NCBI GenBank assembly: GCA_023853785.1
Contig: JAJIRX010000567.1
Location: 310,001 to 374,000 of the forward strand
Direction of reading: 5' to 3'
Length of the DNA stretch: 64,000 nucleotides
Origin: Psilocybe azurescens
Taxonomy: Eukaryota > Basidiomycota > Agaricomycetes > Agaricales > Agrocybaceae
Shown here: in pieces, positions 36,879-49,131 of the stretch
Numbering within the stretch: the stretch's first letter is position 1
Layout of the letters: each line of letters begins with the position of its first letter
Program-made: the position numbers and the translations under genes
Notes under the pieces: model-generated
What the model saw: only the letters and a program-made list of their open reading frames with translations
What the model was told of the DNA's origin: nothing
The model's database searches: none

Positions 36879-38924
36879 ATGACCGCTAACACCGTTTTCG
36901 ACATTGGTAGTGAGGAGAACCAAGGGATTAATGTCGTTGAGCTGGTCGCATCTGAGAATAGCAAAATCACCAACGTCTGCTTATACTCTGGTCGCGCGGA
37001 GGTCACCCGTCTATTCGAGGTTACCATAAAGGCTGGACAAAACAAAATCGCTGTCGTAGGGCTCCCTCGAGAATTCCAGGAAAATTCTCTTAGGTAAATG
37101 GCCGCCCACGTTACAAATGGACCCCTATCTCATCACTGTACCTGATTGCGCAGAGTGGAGGGTCAAGGAAACGCTTCTATCCATGACGTTTTCGTTGAGA
37201 AAATTACAAACCTCCCGAGTGCACGGGTCACGGGTAACCAAGCGGAGAACGCATTGGGAAGACAACGCAGAGAAATTGAGGACAATCTCAACAGTGCTGA
37301 AAAATCCCGTGCTACTCTGAACAGTTATCTGGACACAATCAGCGCCAATGATTATGATATCTCGCGCATGGGGGCCATACTTGAAGGCTACATGGCGCTT
37401 AGTCGAAAGGTCGACAAACAGATCCTTGACCTCGAAAAGGACCTAGCAGATGTTATGGCCCAAATACAAGAAGAAAAGTATGCTAACCAGGCGGCGTTTA
37501 CGCCTACCCAGTTTTGGAAAGCCTGTATTGATATTGATGGCCAAATCGAAAACGTTATCAAATTACGCATTACTTACGGTGAGGTATATGAATGGCTCTC
37601 TTTTTACATGCGTGAGCGACTCGCTCATTCATGGTTCCATAAGCTGTCTATCAGGCTGATTGGACGGCGAGCTATGATATTCGTGTTGACACACAAGCCA
37701 AAGAAAAGGCGGTGACTATCTTGTATAAAGCCATTATAACTCAGAATACAGGCGAGGTACGTATTACTTTCGAATTCATCATGGGAGTATTCGCTGACTT
37801 TCAACAAAGTCTTGGAACAGTGTTCCTCTGACTCTGGAAACCGTAACCCCATCGTTCGGAATCAAACCTCCTGTACTCCACTTGTGGCGCGTCAGCGCCT
37901 ATCAGCAACCGCGAGCTATGCCTGGTATGTCTGCTATGAATCCAGCGCAAGATCCTGTTCTCGTACCAATACGCCGGTCTCGATCCCACTCTCACTCGCA
38001 GAGTTCGTTTTCTGCTAATTATTCCACGAGTTCTCCTACCCCGCCTGTCTTTTTCCAGCCAGATATGGTCCTTGTCTCGTATAAAGGAAGCCATTCTGCG
38101 ACGCTTCAGATCCCAGGCTTGGTCAATATTCCGAGCGATGGTAGGAAACACAATGTCACTGTCGCTCAGCTCATCTTGGATGCGACGTTGTTATGGTACG
38201 CAGTTCCAGCGTCGGATGCAAGGGTCCACATGAAGGTACGTTTAGCTCGTATCTTTTGGCCGGTGTTTCTTTATACTGAGGCTTTTCATCAGGCGCTGAT
38301 TCAAAACAGTTCAAAATACACGTTTGTACCAGGCGTTGCGAATATTTACGTGGATGGGAGTTTCGTTGCTACTACACACATCCCTTCCGCAACTCCTCAT
38401 GAAGTCTTCGATTGCCCACTCGGGTATGATCTGCACTTCTTTCTTCATTTGTATACATTGCTAAATCCTATTGCTTTTGCAGATCTGACACATCAATCCG
38501 AATCACATATCACCCTCGAGAGAAGAGATCAGCGACGCCCGAATTTCACTTCAAGAGCTCAACCCAATCGTTCACACAACGAATCACCATCCTCAACACT
38601 AAGCCCACCACCGTTCAGAACCTCAAAGTCATGGATCGTGTGCCTGTCTCCGAGGACGAGAGGATTGGGGTGAAGGTACTCAATCCGGCGCTGGGTTCAC
38701 CGTCTACGAACAACCCTGGGGCAGTATCAAAACCCGTTCAGGTTGCCCACAATGTTGTCGCCCAATGGGACGGCATGGACGAGCCTGGAGTCGATCCAGA
38801 CGCCATCGGGAAGGACGGGAAGCTCAATTGGATAATATCTAGTATCTCTCCCCAACAGACTATCTCTCTTGTTTTGCAGTTCGAAATCAATTATCCGGAG
38901 AACATTGAGGTAACTGGTCTTTGA
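36879..38924 (+). CDS. DUF4139 (MuiA-like) protein
   Basis: Six exons, about 580 aa, unbroken. The N-terminal DUF4140-type part has VCLYSGRAEVTRLFEVTIKA and VVGLPREFQENSLR. A coiled-coil middle follows (RQRREIEDNLNSAEKSRATL, KQILDLEKDLADVMAQIQEE). The DUF4139 region has ADWTASYDIRVDTQAKE, TGESWNSVPLTLETVTPSFG, a disordered SRSHSHSQSS insert, KYTFVPGVANIYVDGSFV, LKVMDRVPVSEDERIGVKVL and the C-terminal LNWIISSISPQQ. The family occurs in bacteria and fungi and its function is unknown. Introns follow GTAAAT, GTGAGG, GTACGT, GTACGT and GTATGA donors. Confidence 0.88.
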
Positions 38925-39642
38925 GTACGGAATAGTCGAAGGGCCCGCCCGTATAGCTCATAGTTTATAGCGTCGTGTGTAATACGACTCGATACGCGTT
39001 GCCCGGCTCCTTGAAGATAAATGCAATGCATCATATACTGCAAAACAATACTATGCTATATACTGAACAAAGAAATACTAGGGTGTCTGTCTACGCCGTT
39101 AGAGGTTTCATAAAGAGATCGTCGCTATATGTGTCCGTGGAACGTAAAAACAACCCTTCCAAAAGCAGTAGTATACTATTAGAATAAATGGTCCGAAAAG
39201 AGGCTTTTTCGTCAAGGATAGTGCAGGTTAGGGGTGGGTGTAGAGCGGAGATGTGAGAGTGGACTGATACGTAGGACTGAGGCCAGGGACGTGGTTAATG
39301 TCAGGGTAGGGAGGGAGGGTCGATGGATGGATAAATAATAGCAATAACAAGGGCCCCAGACAGATCAGATTTTACGAGAATAGGAAACCAGAAAAGAATG
39401 TCTGCTATAACAAGCAAACCCACTATCTGTCCGATGTTTAAGAAGTGATGAATGAATGAACAAGGAATGAATGTAGCATGCGTGGTAAATAACAGAAAAG
39501 AAATTAACGTGCGTATGGCCCGAATAATAAAACAGAAAGAAATCAAAGAAAAGAAGACAAAAGAAAAATGGGGTAAAAAAAAGTTAGATAAAATGCATGC
39601 ATGTGACATCCAAAAAAAAAAGGAAAGGAAATGTTTAGCTCG
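38925..39642. other. Intergenic between convergent genes
   Basis: AT-rich with A-runs near 39595-39620. No gene seen. Confidence 0.4.
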
Positions 39643-41736
39643 TTATGATTCAGTGTACGCGGGAGGGCCTGGAGCGGGGGTCTGGTAGAGCCCTCCATCA
39701 AGGTGCACGAGACCCGCCTTTTCTGCTCTGGCACTCAGCGGTCGTCCCGAGCCGCCGGCAGCACCGCCGGCAGACGACGACGACGACCCCGCCTGCGCCT
39801 GCGACGCTGTATTCGCTGCTGCAGACCCAGACCCAGAGGGCCCCGCAACACTCGGCCCCGACTCATATATCGACATCGAATCGTCCAAAGTCTCCGGCTC
39901 CGCGTTGGTGACCTGCAGAATGCGCGGGGCTTCATGCATGCTGACGGGGCTTCCAGTGCGCGCGAAGGGATCCTCATACTGTTGGAGAACCGACACGCGG
40001 TTGTTACTATTGTAGCTGGTATTCCTTGCTGCAGAAGCAGACGTGGCGATGAGGGGCACCATTCCTGGAAGAGCGGGGTGTAGGCGCCGCCGCTGCCGCC
40101 AGCGGACGGTCCACCGCCCCATGAAGAAGGCGCCGTCGATCCCGAGCCCATACTGCCGATGCTCCCACCACCCTGCGAGAGTGGATTGGAGGAAGAAGAC
40201 GAAGGGCCCGCCATAGACGGCCCAGATCCGTACCCCTGTACATTCGGCGCCGTACCACCCTGCTGCTGTTGCTGCTGCGGAGCGTACCCCTGTGTATTGT
40301 TCCAATTCTGCAGGGCAGGCGGGTAGCTGGATGCAGATACACTGTGCGGCAAGGGTGGGTATCCGCCCTGACCTTGAGGGGCGTTAGTAACCAGAGGTCC
40401 GATGGGCTGGGTCGAGTCGGCGGAAGATGGGCGAGAAGATGCAGTGGCCGCACTCGCGCCAGAGCCAGCTAAAACGAAACCAGCTCCAGCAAGCAGAGGC
40501 GTCAGCGAGGGATTCCGGATGTGTTGGGGAGGGATCTGGTTCGGCTGCAGTCCGATGTCGTTGCCTTGTGGGTAGCCCATGTTGTTCCCGCTTTGTTGGC
40601 CAATACCGTTGCTTCCTGGCCCTTGCCCAATTCCGTTACTTCCTGGCCCTTGTCCAATTCCGTTACTTCCTTGGCCTTGTTGACCGATGTCATTCCCTCC
40701 TTGATGGCCTATGTTATTAAATGTGTTCTGTCCAGGCGGAGGCGAGCTAGGCGGAGATATGCCGATGGGATTAGTGGTGTTTTGCCCAACAAGGCCATAT
40801 GTGTACGGCTTCGGCTCTGGATCCTTCGCAATCTTGGCTTTCTGGTAATGCGGTTTGGGAATATCTGGATCGAAGATATCATCATATCTCCTCTGGTTTT
40901 TACTGGGGAAGAAATTAAAGTGATGTCAATTAGTGTGATGATCCGCAAAAAGCATTTTTGGATACATACACATATTTCCATGTTAGGAATGCAACGACGA
41001 CAAGGGCTATCAATCCTCCGAGGACACCGCCAACGATGGGGCCAGTATTGCTCGTCTTTTTTGATCCATGGTTGCTTGTATCGGTTTGAATAGTTCCACC
41101 TGCTGTTTCGGAATGGGTAGTAGTAGTAGTAGTCGGTGGGACTGCCGATGTAGAAGAGGACGAGAAACTGGTACCTGTGTTACTGGTCGCGGAAGATGCA
41201 GAGTTTGTGGATGCGTTTGAATTCCCGCTGCTGCTTGTCGGGCCGGACGAGGTCGGATTAGGTGGGGGGTAGGGGTAGGTGTGTTACTATTACTGGAGTT
41301 ACTGGGAGGGTCAGGACTAGGCGTAGTTGAGGTGCTTGAAGAGCTAGCTGACGACGGAGTGGTAGAACTACTGATCGAGGTGCTACATGTCGTGCCAAAG
41401 AGCGTAACAAAGCTGGTTAACGGCACTTCAGACGTCCCAGTAACTTGTATGGTGGTAAGGCTTGTACTTCCTGCATTAATCAAAGCAAAGTCGATAAAGA
41501 AATCTTAGGAAGAACATTGGACAAAGAGACATACCTGGTAGCGTGAAGACTGAGCTGGTCCGGGTAGAGACACAGGGTATCGACGAATTAGTCTGCGTGC
41601 ATGTCGAGAACACCGACGTGGACAACGACCCGGGAAAGATGGACGTCGACACCGACGTGGTCGTGAATATGCTCTCCGATGTCACAACGTTGGTCCTCGT
41701 AAGGGTGGGTGTCTGCACACAACCGTCTGCTGCCAT
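39643..41736 (-). CDS. Mid2-like Ser/Thr-rich single-pass membrane protein (two frame breaks)
   Basis: The ectodomain is Ser/Thr-rich with four spaced Cys (MAADGCVQTP, STCTQTNSSIPC, GTTCSTSISSS), like fungal cell-wall sensors. The stalk is Ser/Pro/Thr-rich. The helix is PIVGGVLGGLIALVVVAFLT, followed by WKYV and a basic stretch. The long cytoplasmic tail carries a tandem nine-residue repeat (GQGPGSNGI), a Gln-run, Gly/Ser-rich blocks and ends PPAYTES. Adding one base to the six-G run 41264-41269 and to the TT at 40062-40063 joins the three frames. About 640 aa. A wall-stress sensor role is inferred only from the architecture. Confidence 0.65.
40600..40690 (-). repeat. 27-bp coding minisatellite
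   Basis: About three and a half copies of a 27-bp unit in the tail of the Mid2-like gene, encoding GQGPGSNGI. Confidence 0.8.
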
Positions 41737-42867
41737 GTTTTCCTTTCGGCGGCCGATAAGAACTCGAGTTCTAGCAGTGCCCTCAGCAGGCGCAGCAGCA
41801 AGACGACAAAGAAAAAGGCAAAGTCAAAAGAAACACGACAAAGCTATAAATCGCCTGAATGCCTGTAGTGGTAGTAAGGAGCAGATGGAGTGCAGTGTCA
41901 AGAACCAAAGGTGTCCAAGGGACAGGCGCGATGGCCTGATTTGCAGGCCGCACAGGGCAGAAAGAGGAAGGAGCGTGGCCCTGGAAAACACAGTCGGTTC
42001 ACTTTTCTATTCACATCACAGCTTGCCGCGTTTACACAGCAGTCATGACATAATTACATAATCTCCGTTTTCTTCCAGTGCGACAGAAAACTTCAACAAA
42101 ACCATCATTCTCACTATCTATCGTAGTGTTTGTCGTTCTTATTTATCGATGACACTTCTCTTTCATTATTATTTTTTCCGCAATGGATACAGTCTGCTAA
42201 CGAACCATTGAATTCATTCCGTCTCTTTGCCATCTCCTCTATCTAGGTAAATCGTGGCGGTGCTCGTCATTAATATGTCAACAAGCGCGGCTTGAGTGGC
42301 AGCGAGCGCGACAGTGACCCTCACTGACTCTCTGATGATCCCTTCATCCGCCACTCTAGTGGTAGATTATTATATCACCATCTGGATCACCCTGGAAACA
42401 TATAAAAGCTCCAGTCATCCTCCAGAGTCGGGATAGGCAATGGAGATCCAAGCTTTTGTCTTGGCATTCGATGAGTCTATGAGCCCGAGCGAAGAAGAGA
42501 ACACACAGGAGCACACCGTTCACTACGACCTTGCAAGCAGCTGGTGTATGGGCGATACATACCGCGTGTAAGGATGGCACCAAGAAAACATTCCTCTCCG
42601 AGTCCAGATTTCGGAGCACAAAGGCCGTTGACGTTACTTCGGCACAAATTTAGGTCCACGATTTAAACACTTACGAAACGCAGCGTGGCTACAACGCTAA
42701 CCAAACTGCAGAGGAACTATGTTTGTTTCTAACCAAGAATTATACAGACCCACATTACTATCAGTGTATGGCATGCCGCTCAGGCAAATGCATTTGCATT
42801 TTACACTTTATAACAACCCAGCAGTCGCCCAGAGCCCTCTTGCATGGTGCTGCACTTCCCGAATTAC
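41737..42867. other. Intergenic
   Basis: Promoter side of the Mid2-like gene, then nothing recognisable up to the repeat block. Confidence 0.4.
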
Positions 42868-45120
42868 TTCCAGATCATGCATAATTCTAAGCCACATAGC
42901 CTGCCTTTGACCAGTATCTTCATGCGTCTTCAAAACTTCCCCTCTGGTGCTAGAGATTCGAGCAAGTAAAAGGATATAAATAACACCAGCCTCTTATACA
43001 AGTAATTCTATTTATAGATAAACTTCCTCTACCTGGATGACGCTTAAATCCATTGGCCAAAAAGCCGACTCAATAACTCTTGGCGGCGTCTGGACCTCAA
43101 CCGTGTCGGCCATAAATCACCTTATCCAGATTCCAGACGACAAAAATCCACAAATAAAAGCCTTCACTGATGACCTCACGGCATATCGAAGCCGCCCCGA
43201 GAAACCACTTGGAGCAAGTCGTCGGGACTTGAGTCCTCCGACATCATCAGATCATGAATGGTTCTTTCGCCTATGTAAAGTATTAATTTTGAAATGCAGA
43301 TCTGGGAATTCCTCACGAAGGAATCAAAACGCTTGTTGAGCCCAGGAGAACTATCTCAGAAGAGTTGCAAGAATGCTCACTGTCCTCCGACATCATCAAA
43401 TAAGAACTCAGTTTTCCAAACCCCAGGGATCGAAACGCTTGTTAAACACAGGAGAACCATCTCAGAAGAGTTATTACAAAAATATACGTCGTCCTCCGAC
43501 ATCATCAAATAAGAACACAGTTCTTCAAACTCCCCACGAAGGGCTCAAAACGCTTGTTGAGCCCAGGAGAACCATCAGGAGAGTTGCAAAAATACTTGCT
43601 GTCCTCCGACATCATCGAATAAGAACCCGGTTCTCCAACCTCCTCACGAAGGGCTTGAAACGCTTATTGGGCCCATGAGAATCGTCTCAGAAGAGTTGCA
43701 ATAATGCTCTCTATCCTCCGACATCATCAAATAAGAACCAAATTCTCCAAACTCCTCACGAAGGGCACGAAACGCTTGTTAAACCCGGGAGAATCATCTC
43801 AGATGTTCTCAGACATCATCGAATAAGAGTCTTGTTCTCTAAACCTCTCACGAAGGGCTCGAAACGCCAAAAATCCTCTTACTCAAGTCTCAAGCTGACG
43901 CTGTTCGCTTCCACGGACCCCATTCAAGTGGAACACGCTAGCCTCGGCACAACTTTCCATGCATTTAGCACCTTGTACCTTGTACTCAAAAGTATTGGCA
44001 GGTCAGATACAGCAAGGCGTCCAGCGCGTGTCCACGTTCTGGCGGCTGTCAATCGGGTGGTGGTAGAATTCAAGGCCAGTACTAGGATGGCTACATCGTC
44101 AATTGGATACGCGTCGACCAATTCCGCAAAGATATAGATCCCCTAGCCATACGTTCGACTCCATCAAACATGCTTCGGCACAATTTTTTTCTCTTTCGTG
44201 GCGGAAAAGATAAGGCAGTGATCAATATATCCTCAAGTTCGCGTGCTTGTAGGCTCCGACGTGAATTTTATCAATGCCTCTCTGATTTATCGTCGACTCA
44301 GAAGGCTCAAGTTGTCAAGAAAATCCTGGCAAACATATCATGATTCAAGACATGAAAGTCATTAACAGTATAACTAGGATGGCCACATTGCTCAATGGTT
44401 ACGCGTCGACGGTATTGTTCAAAGTCTTTCATATGTTCGCAACTTCGACTCCGTTGAATGCGCTTCGGAACTCCTCTCTTTTTTTTCAGTTGCACCCAAA
44501 ATCGATAATTTCCAGGCCTCCAAGTTACAAAAATCAACTTTGGCGTATTTTGTTGCGTCCCTAGTTTGAAGGCGGAACGGTGTGCTAGAGAGACTCCTGA
44601 AACCCGTCAACACTACTAGAACCCTACGGTCGCACTTGACCTTGGTTCGTCATTTAATTTAATTCACATCGTTCTATAGCGCATAGGTGTACTAAGCTCT
44701 ACATATCCTAGCGTTGTTCGGCGCTTAGATCCCACGCGGCCGATTAGCGAGTCCCTCTCGTCGCTGACAGCACACACATTAACTGGAATAAACGAGAAAC
44801 GTATTGTTACTTCATTCATTTATTCAAACACGTAAGATAAGTGAAAGTAAAAAAAGAAAGAAAGACAGAGACAACTAAAGAGAGAACAGGAGAGAAGAAG
44901 AAAATAACGAACCCCAATTAACCAAGTTAAAAATAGCGCATGAAGCAAGTATAGAATCCAGGCCCCAACAAAATTAAAGTAAAAAGTCGAACTTAAAGCG
45001 AAAAAGAGGCAGGATACGAGAGAAGGAGGAAAAGGAAGAGAAGGTGGAGGGAGGGGAAAGCATAAATACGGAAGTGTGTAAGTTATAAGAGAATTGGCAT
45101 AACTTAACTTACAAATTGCT
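42868..45120. repeat. Large tandem block, unit A (about 2.25 kb)
   Basis: Starts with TTCCAGATCATGCATAATTC, which also starts unit B at 45121. It contains an ORF fragment (43037 onward, MTLKSIGQKADSITLGG...), the ~110-bp minisatellite, two copies of a ~110-bp dispersed repeat (44081, 44373), and a T-rich/A-rich end with ACATTAACTGGAAT. Confidence 0.85.
43290..43870. repeat. ~110-bp minisatellite in unit A
   Basis: About five copies; GAAACGCTTGTT-like words recur near 43330, 43436, 43551, 43661 and 43771. Each copy contains TCCTCCGACATCATCAAATA and CTCCTCACGAAGGG with point changes. Confidence 0.85.
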
Positions 45121-46905
45121 TTCCAGATCATGCATAATTCTAAGCCACATAGCCTGCCGTTGACCAGTATCTTTATGCATCTTCAAAACTTCCCCTCCGG
45201 TGCTCGAGATTCGATTAAGTAAAAGGATATAAATAACCCAGTCACTTACAAGTAATTCTATTTATAGATAGCCTCTACCTGATGGCGGTTAAACTTTCCA
45301 CAGACCAAAAGGCCCACTCAATACCCTTGGCGGCGTCTTGACCCAACCGTTTCGGCCATAAGAAGACAAAAATTCACAAAGTAAAGCCTTCACCGACGAC
45401 CTCACGGCGTATCGAAGCCGCCCCGAGAAGCCACTTGGAGCAAGTCGTCGGGGCTTGAGTCCTCCGACATCATCAGATCATGAATGGTTCTTTCGCCTAT
45501 GTAAGTATTAATTTCGAAATGCAGGTCTGGGAACTCCTCACGAAAGGATCGAAACACTTGTTGGGCCCAGGAGAATCATCTCAGGAGAATTGCAAGAACA
45601 CTCGCTGTCCTCCGACATCATCAAATAAGAATTCAGTTTTCTAAACCTCAGGGATCGAAACGCTTGTTGAACACAGGAGAACCATCTCAGAGGAGTTGCA
45701 AGAATACTCGTTGTTCTCCGACATAATCAAATAAGAACCTAGTTCTCCAAACTCCCCACGAAGGGCTCGAAACGCTTATTGAGCCCAGGAGAACCACCTT
45801 GGAAGAGTTACAAGAACACTCGCTATCCTCCGACATCATCAAATAAGAACCCAGTCCCCGAACTCCTCACAAAGGGCTCAAACCGCTTGTTGAACCCAGG
45901 AGAAACATCTCAGAAGAGTTGCAAGATTGCTCGCTGTCCTCCAACATCATCGAATAAGAACCCGGCTCTCCAAACTCCTCACGAAAGGCTTCCACGTTCT
46001 CCATTCAAGTGAAACACACTAGCCTCGGCACAACTTCCTATTCATTTAGCACCTTGACTCTTGTACTCAAACACGTATTGGCAGGGTTTACAGGAAGGGT
46101 GTCCTGCGCGTGTCCCACACTTTAGCAGCTGTCAATCGGGCTGTGGTAGAGTTCAAGGCCAGTACTAGGATGGCTATATCGTCAATTGGATACGCGTCGA
46201 CCGATTCTGCAAAGATATCGATCCCGTAGCCATACGTTCGACTCCATCAAACACGCTTCGGCACAATTTTTTTTCTTTTCGTGGCGGATTCAGAAAAGAT
46301 AAGGCAGTGATCAATATATCCTTAAGTTCGCGTTCTTGTAGGTTCCGTAATTATATTTTCTCTCTAATTTATCGTTGGATCAGAAGGCTCAAGTTACCAA
46401 GAAAACCTTGTCAAAAAACATATCATGACTCAAGATACCAAAGCCATTAGCAGTATAACTAGGATGGCCACATCGCTCAATGGTTACGCGTCGACAGTAT
46501 TCTTCAAGGTCTTTCATATGTTCGCAACTTCGACTCCGTTAAATGCGCTTCGGAATTCCTTTTTTTTTTTCCGGTTACATTTAACACATTAACTGGAATT
46601 TCCGAGAAAGGTATTATTACTTCATTCATTCATTCAAACATGTAAAATACGATAAAATAAGATAAGTGAACTTGAAAAATAGAAAGACAGAGACAACGAG
46701 AAGAGAAGAGAAGAAGAAAACAACGAACCCCAATTAACCAAGTTAAAAACAGCACATGAGGCGAGTATGGAATCCAGACCCCAACACAATTAAAGTGAGA
46801 AGTGGAAGTTAAAGGAAAAAAGGAGACAGGCGACAGGAGAAAGAGGAAGTGAAGAGATGGCCAACGGAAGCAAGTTATAAGAGAATTGGCATAGCATAAC
46901 ATAAT
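45121..46905. repeat. Large tandem block, unit B (about 1.8 kb)
   Basis: Same order of parts as unit A but about 470 bp shorter, mainly through loss of the part matching 44490-44780. The fragment that is open in unit A is broken here. The block ends with GTTATAAGAGAATTGGCATA, as unit A does. Confidence 0.85.
45510..46000. repeat. ~110-bp minisatellite in unit B
   Basis: About four copies of the same unit, with the CGCTTGTT word near 45550, 45659, 45771 and 45884. Confidence 0.85.
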
Positions 46906-47717
46906 GAACACCGTATGCAAAGGGAAGAGAGAGAGAGAGAGATGGCAAATGTAAAAAACAAAAGAGTGGCTAGGTTTGTAGAACGCTTGTGTCCGAATAC
47001 GCGATTGAATAAAAGCAGAAATTTCTTCTGAAATGGCGGTCATGAGCAAAGAGTGGATGATCATCGAGTTATGACGATCGACGAGGTTGGTTAGTGGTAT
47101 CAAGCACTAGGCACACCATGGCGATGGATGATGGGGTGGTTGGTTGGTTATAGCGGTGTGAATATATGCGAGTCCTTCCGGTGTTATCCAAGAAGATAAT
47201 AATGCGGTATTGCGCAGACGAGATAGCGATCGATAGATGAGATCCAGAGAATCCAGGAGGATAATAATATGTCCGAGTGCATCCAGAGAGATAGGAATTA
47301 GTGCCGGGATCGTTGGTGTTGTTAATGTTGTTGTCGTCGTTATCGTTCATCGGGTTGTCGGACGGTCCGTCAGAAAAGTGGCGGAAAGTGGGGATGGTCT
47401 AAACAGTGTCGGTAGTTTAAGGAGGCGGAAGCGGAAATGGGCATATAAGATAAAGATAGACAGGAAAGCAGACGACAGATCGCGCATCGCACAGCCGTTG
47501 CGGGCCTCGTTTCCCCTTAAACAGACTCAGGCCGTCCGCAGGCTGGGTGTGGGACAAATGGTCGGAGTAGGCGGAATGGAATAGAATAATATAATCTTTA
47601 AGCTGAGGACCTAATATGCGTGGGTGGGTCGTCACGGATTAACAGATAGAGCATAGCAAGAGCGGGGATGGGAACGGGTATCATGCGAAGGGGGCGATAT
47701 GTTCGTCCAAAGCTTCG
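46906..47717. other. Intergenic with GA microsatellite
   Basis: A short GA run near 46928. A 93-codon Asn/Asp-rich ORF on the minus strand (47069-47350) is not supported. Confidence 0.4.
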
Positions 47718-49131
47718 TCACGATTTACCGCTGAGGGTTTTTGATGGGTTCTTTGATACTGCTGCGGACGACGACTTCGACGGCTTCGCATCCGCTGATT
47801 TATTGCTCGTCTTGGTCCCAGCCTCCACCTTCGCCGTCGTCTTCACTGAGGCGTACACCGCGCGCCCTTCGACGATCGTCTCCGTCTGGCTGACGTTCAT
47901 CGGGAACGCATCGCCGATCTCCTCTTCCCATACACCGCCCTCCTCCTGTTCCTGCTCTTGTGCGTGATGCACCTCCTGCGGCGGGACTTCCTCGGCAATA
48001 CTCAGACTCTTACTTGGCGTGATGATGTTGGATGTGAGAGAGGCGAGGATCGGCCGCAGTGGCAGCGGCGGCACAGGCGGCGACACCACAGTCGGTGACG
48101 ATGCCACCCTTGGCCGTCGCCCAATATCCGACTTCCTCCTCTTCAGCACGTTCTCCGTCCCTGTCCCCATTCCATCCTGCACCTTATCGCTGCTCTCCTT
48201 CTTCCCCGCAATCCCCGACTCCGCATCCTTCGACTTGCCCACCCTTCGCAAAAACCCCTTCACCGCCTTCCCCAGCGACTTGTCCTTCTCGTCCAGCGCC
48301 CCCACCCCCGCCCCGGCCTTGGGCTGCCTCGGCCGCTCCATCTTCTGCAGCTCATGCCTCGCCGCCTTCGCAAGCTCCTCCTCTTCCTCCTCTTCTAGCT
48401 GGGCTCTCCTCCTCGCGCGCCGCGAGCGCCGCCGCCGACGCCTGGTAGTGCGCATACCGCGCGGCGAGCTCCTCCTGCCTGAGCCGCTGCTCCTCGCGCT
48501 CCTGGGGCGTCCAGTTCGGCTGCGCGGCGGCGGCGGCCTCCTGCAGCGCCGCGGCCTGCTGCTGCTGCACGGAGACATGCCCCTTGCGCCGCCGCATGAG
48601 CTGCCCGCGCGCGGCCATCCCGAGCGGCGTCGTCGAGCGCCGCTTGCGGGGCGCGAGCTCGGGGAGGGGCGCGAACTTGACGCTCAGCGACGCAGCGGCA
48701 GCGGCGGGGCAGTGCTCTGTGCTGGCATCCGCGGCGGCGCCGACGGCCAGCGATAGGGACGACGCGGATGCATGTGTGCTCGTGGACGACGGCGGCGTCT
48801 CCGAGGGCGGGCTGCACGGCGAGAGGATGTCGGAGTCCGCGAGCGGGTTCGGGGAGGCGGGTTCGGAGGACGGGGCCGAAGACGAGGGCTCGCTCGCGCT
48901 GGCGCTGGGCGTAGCAGTCCCGGGTATCTGCAGCGACAGCGAAGGCCCCTTCTCAGTGCTGTTGTGTTTGGTGTTCTCAGAGGCAAATTCCCCTCTCTCG
49001 TCGTTATCGTGATCCAACTTCTCCTTTTCCTTCCCCTTCTCCTCCTCGTTCTTCATCTCCTTCTCCTTCCCTATTCCCTTCTCCTGAATCTGCCTCTGCC
49101 GCAGCTGCTGGTCTATCGTCTCGAGCGACAT
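47718..49131 (-). CDS. Unrecognised low-complexity coiled-coil protein
   Basis: Starts MSLETIDQQLRQRQIQEKGI with a Lys/Glu-rich helix. A Ser/Pro/Ala-rich segment, a basic PRKRRSTTPLGMAARGQLMR part and QPNWTPQEREEQRLRQEEL follow. The second frame begins AQLEEEEEEELAKAARHELQ and carries FLRRVGKSKDAESG, KRRKSDIGRRPR and a Ser/Lys-rich end. The frame change near 48415-48440 is in the opposite sense to the others in this window. A ~50-nt intron with donor GTATGC fits it. Very GC-rich. No domain was recognised. Confidence 0.5.

Noticed and set aside
42868..46905. CRISPR-like array from the ~110-bp repeats
   Set aside because: The units are contiguous tandem repeats without unique spacers, in a eukaryotic genome.
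47069..47350. 93-codon Asn/Asp-rich minus-strand ORF
   Set aside because: Composition follows simple sequence; no homologous features and no clear start context.
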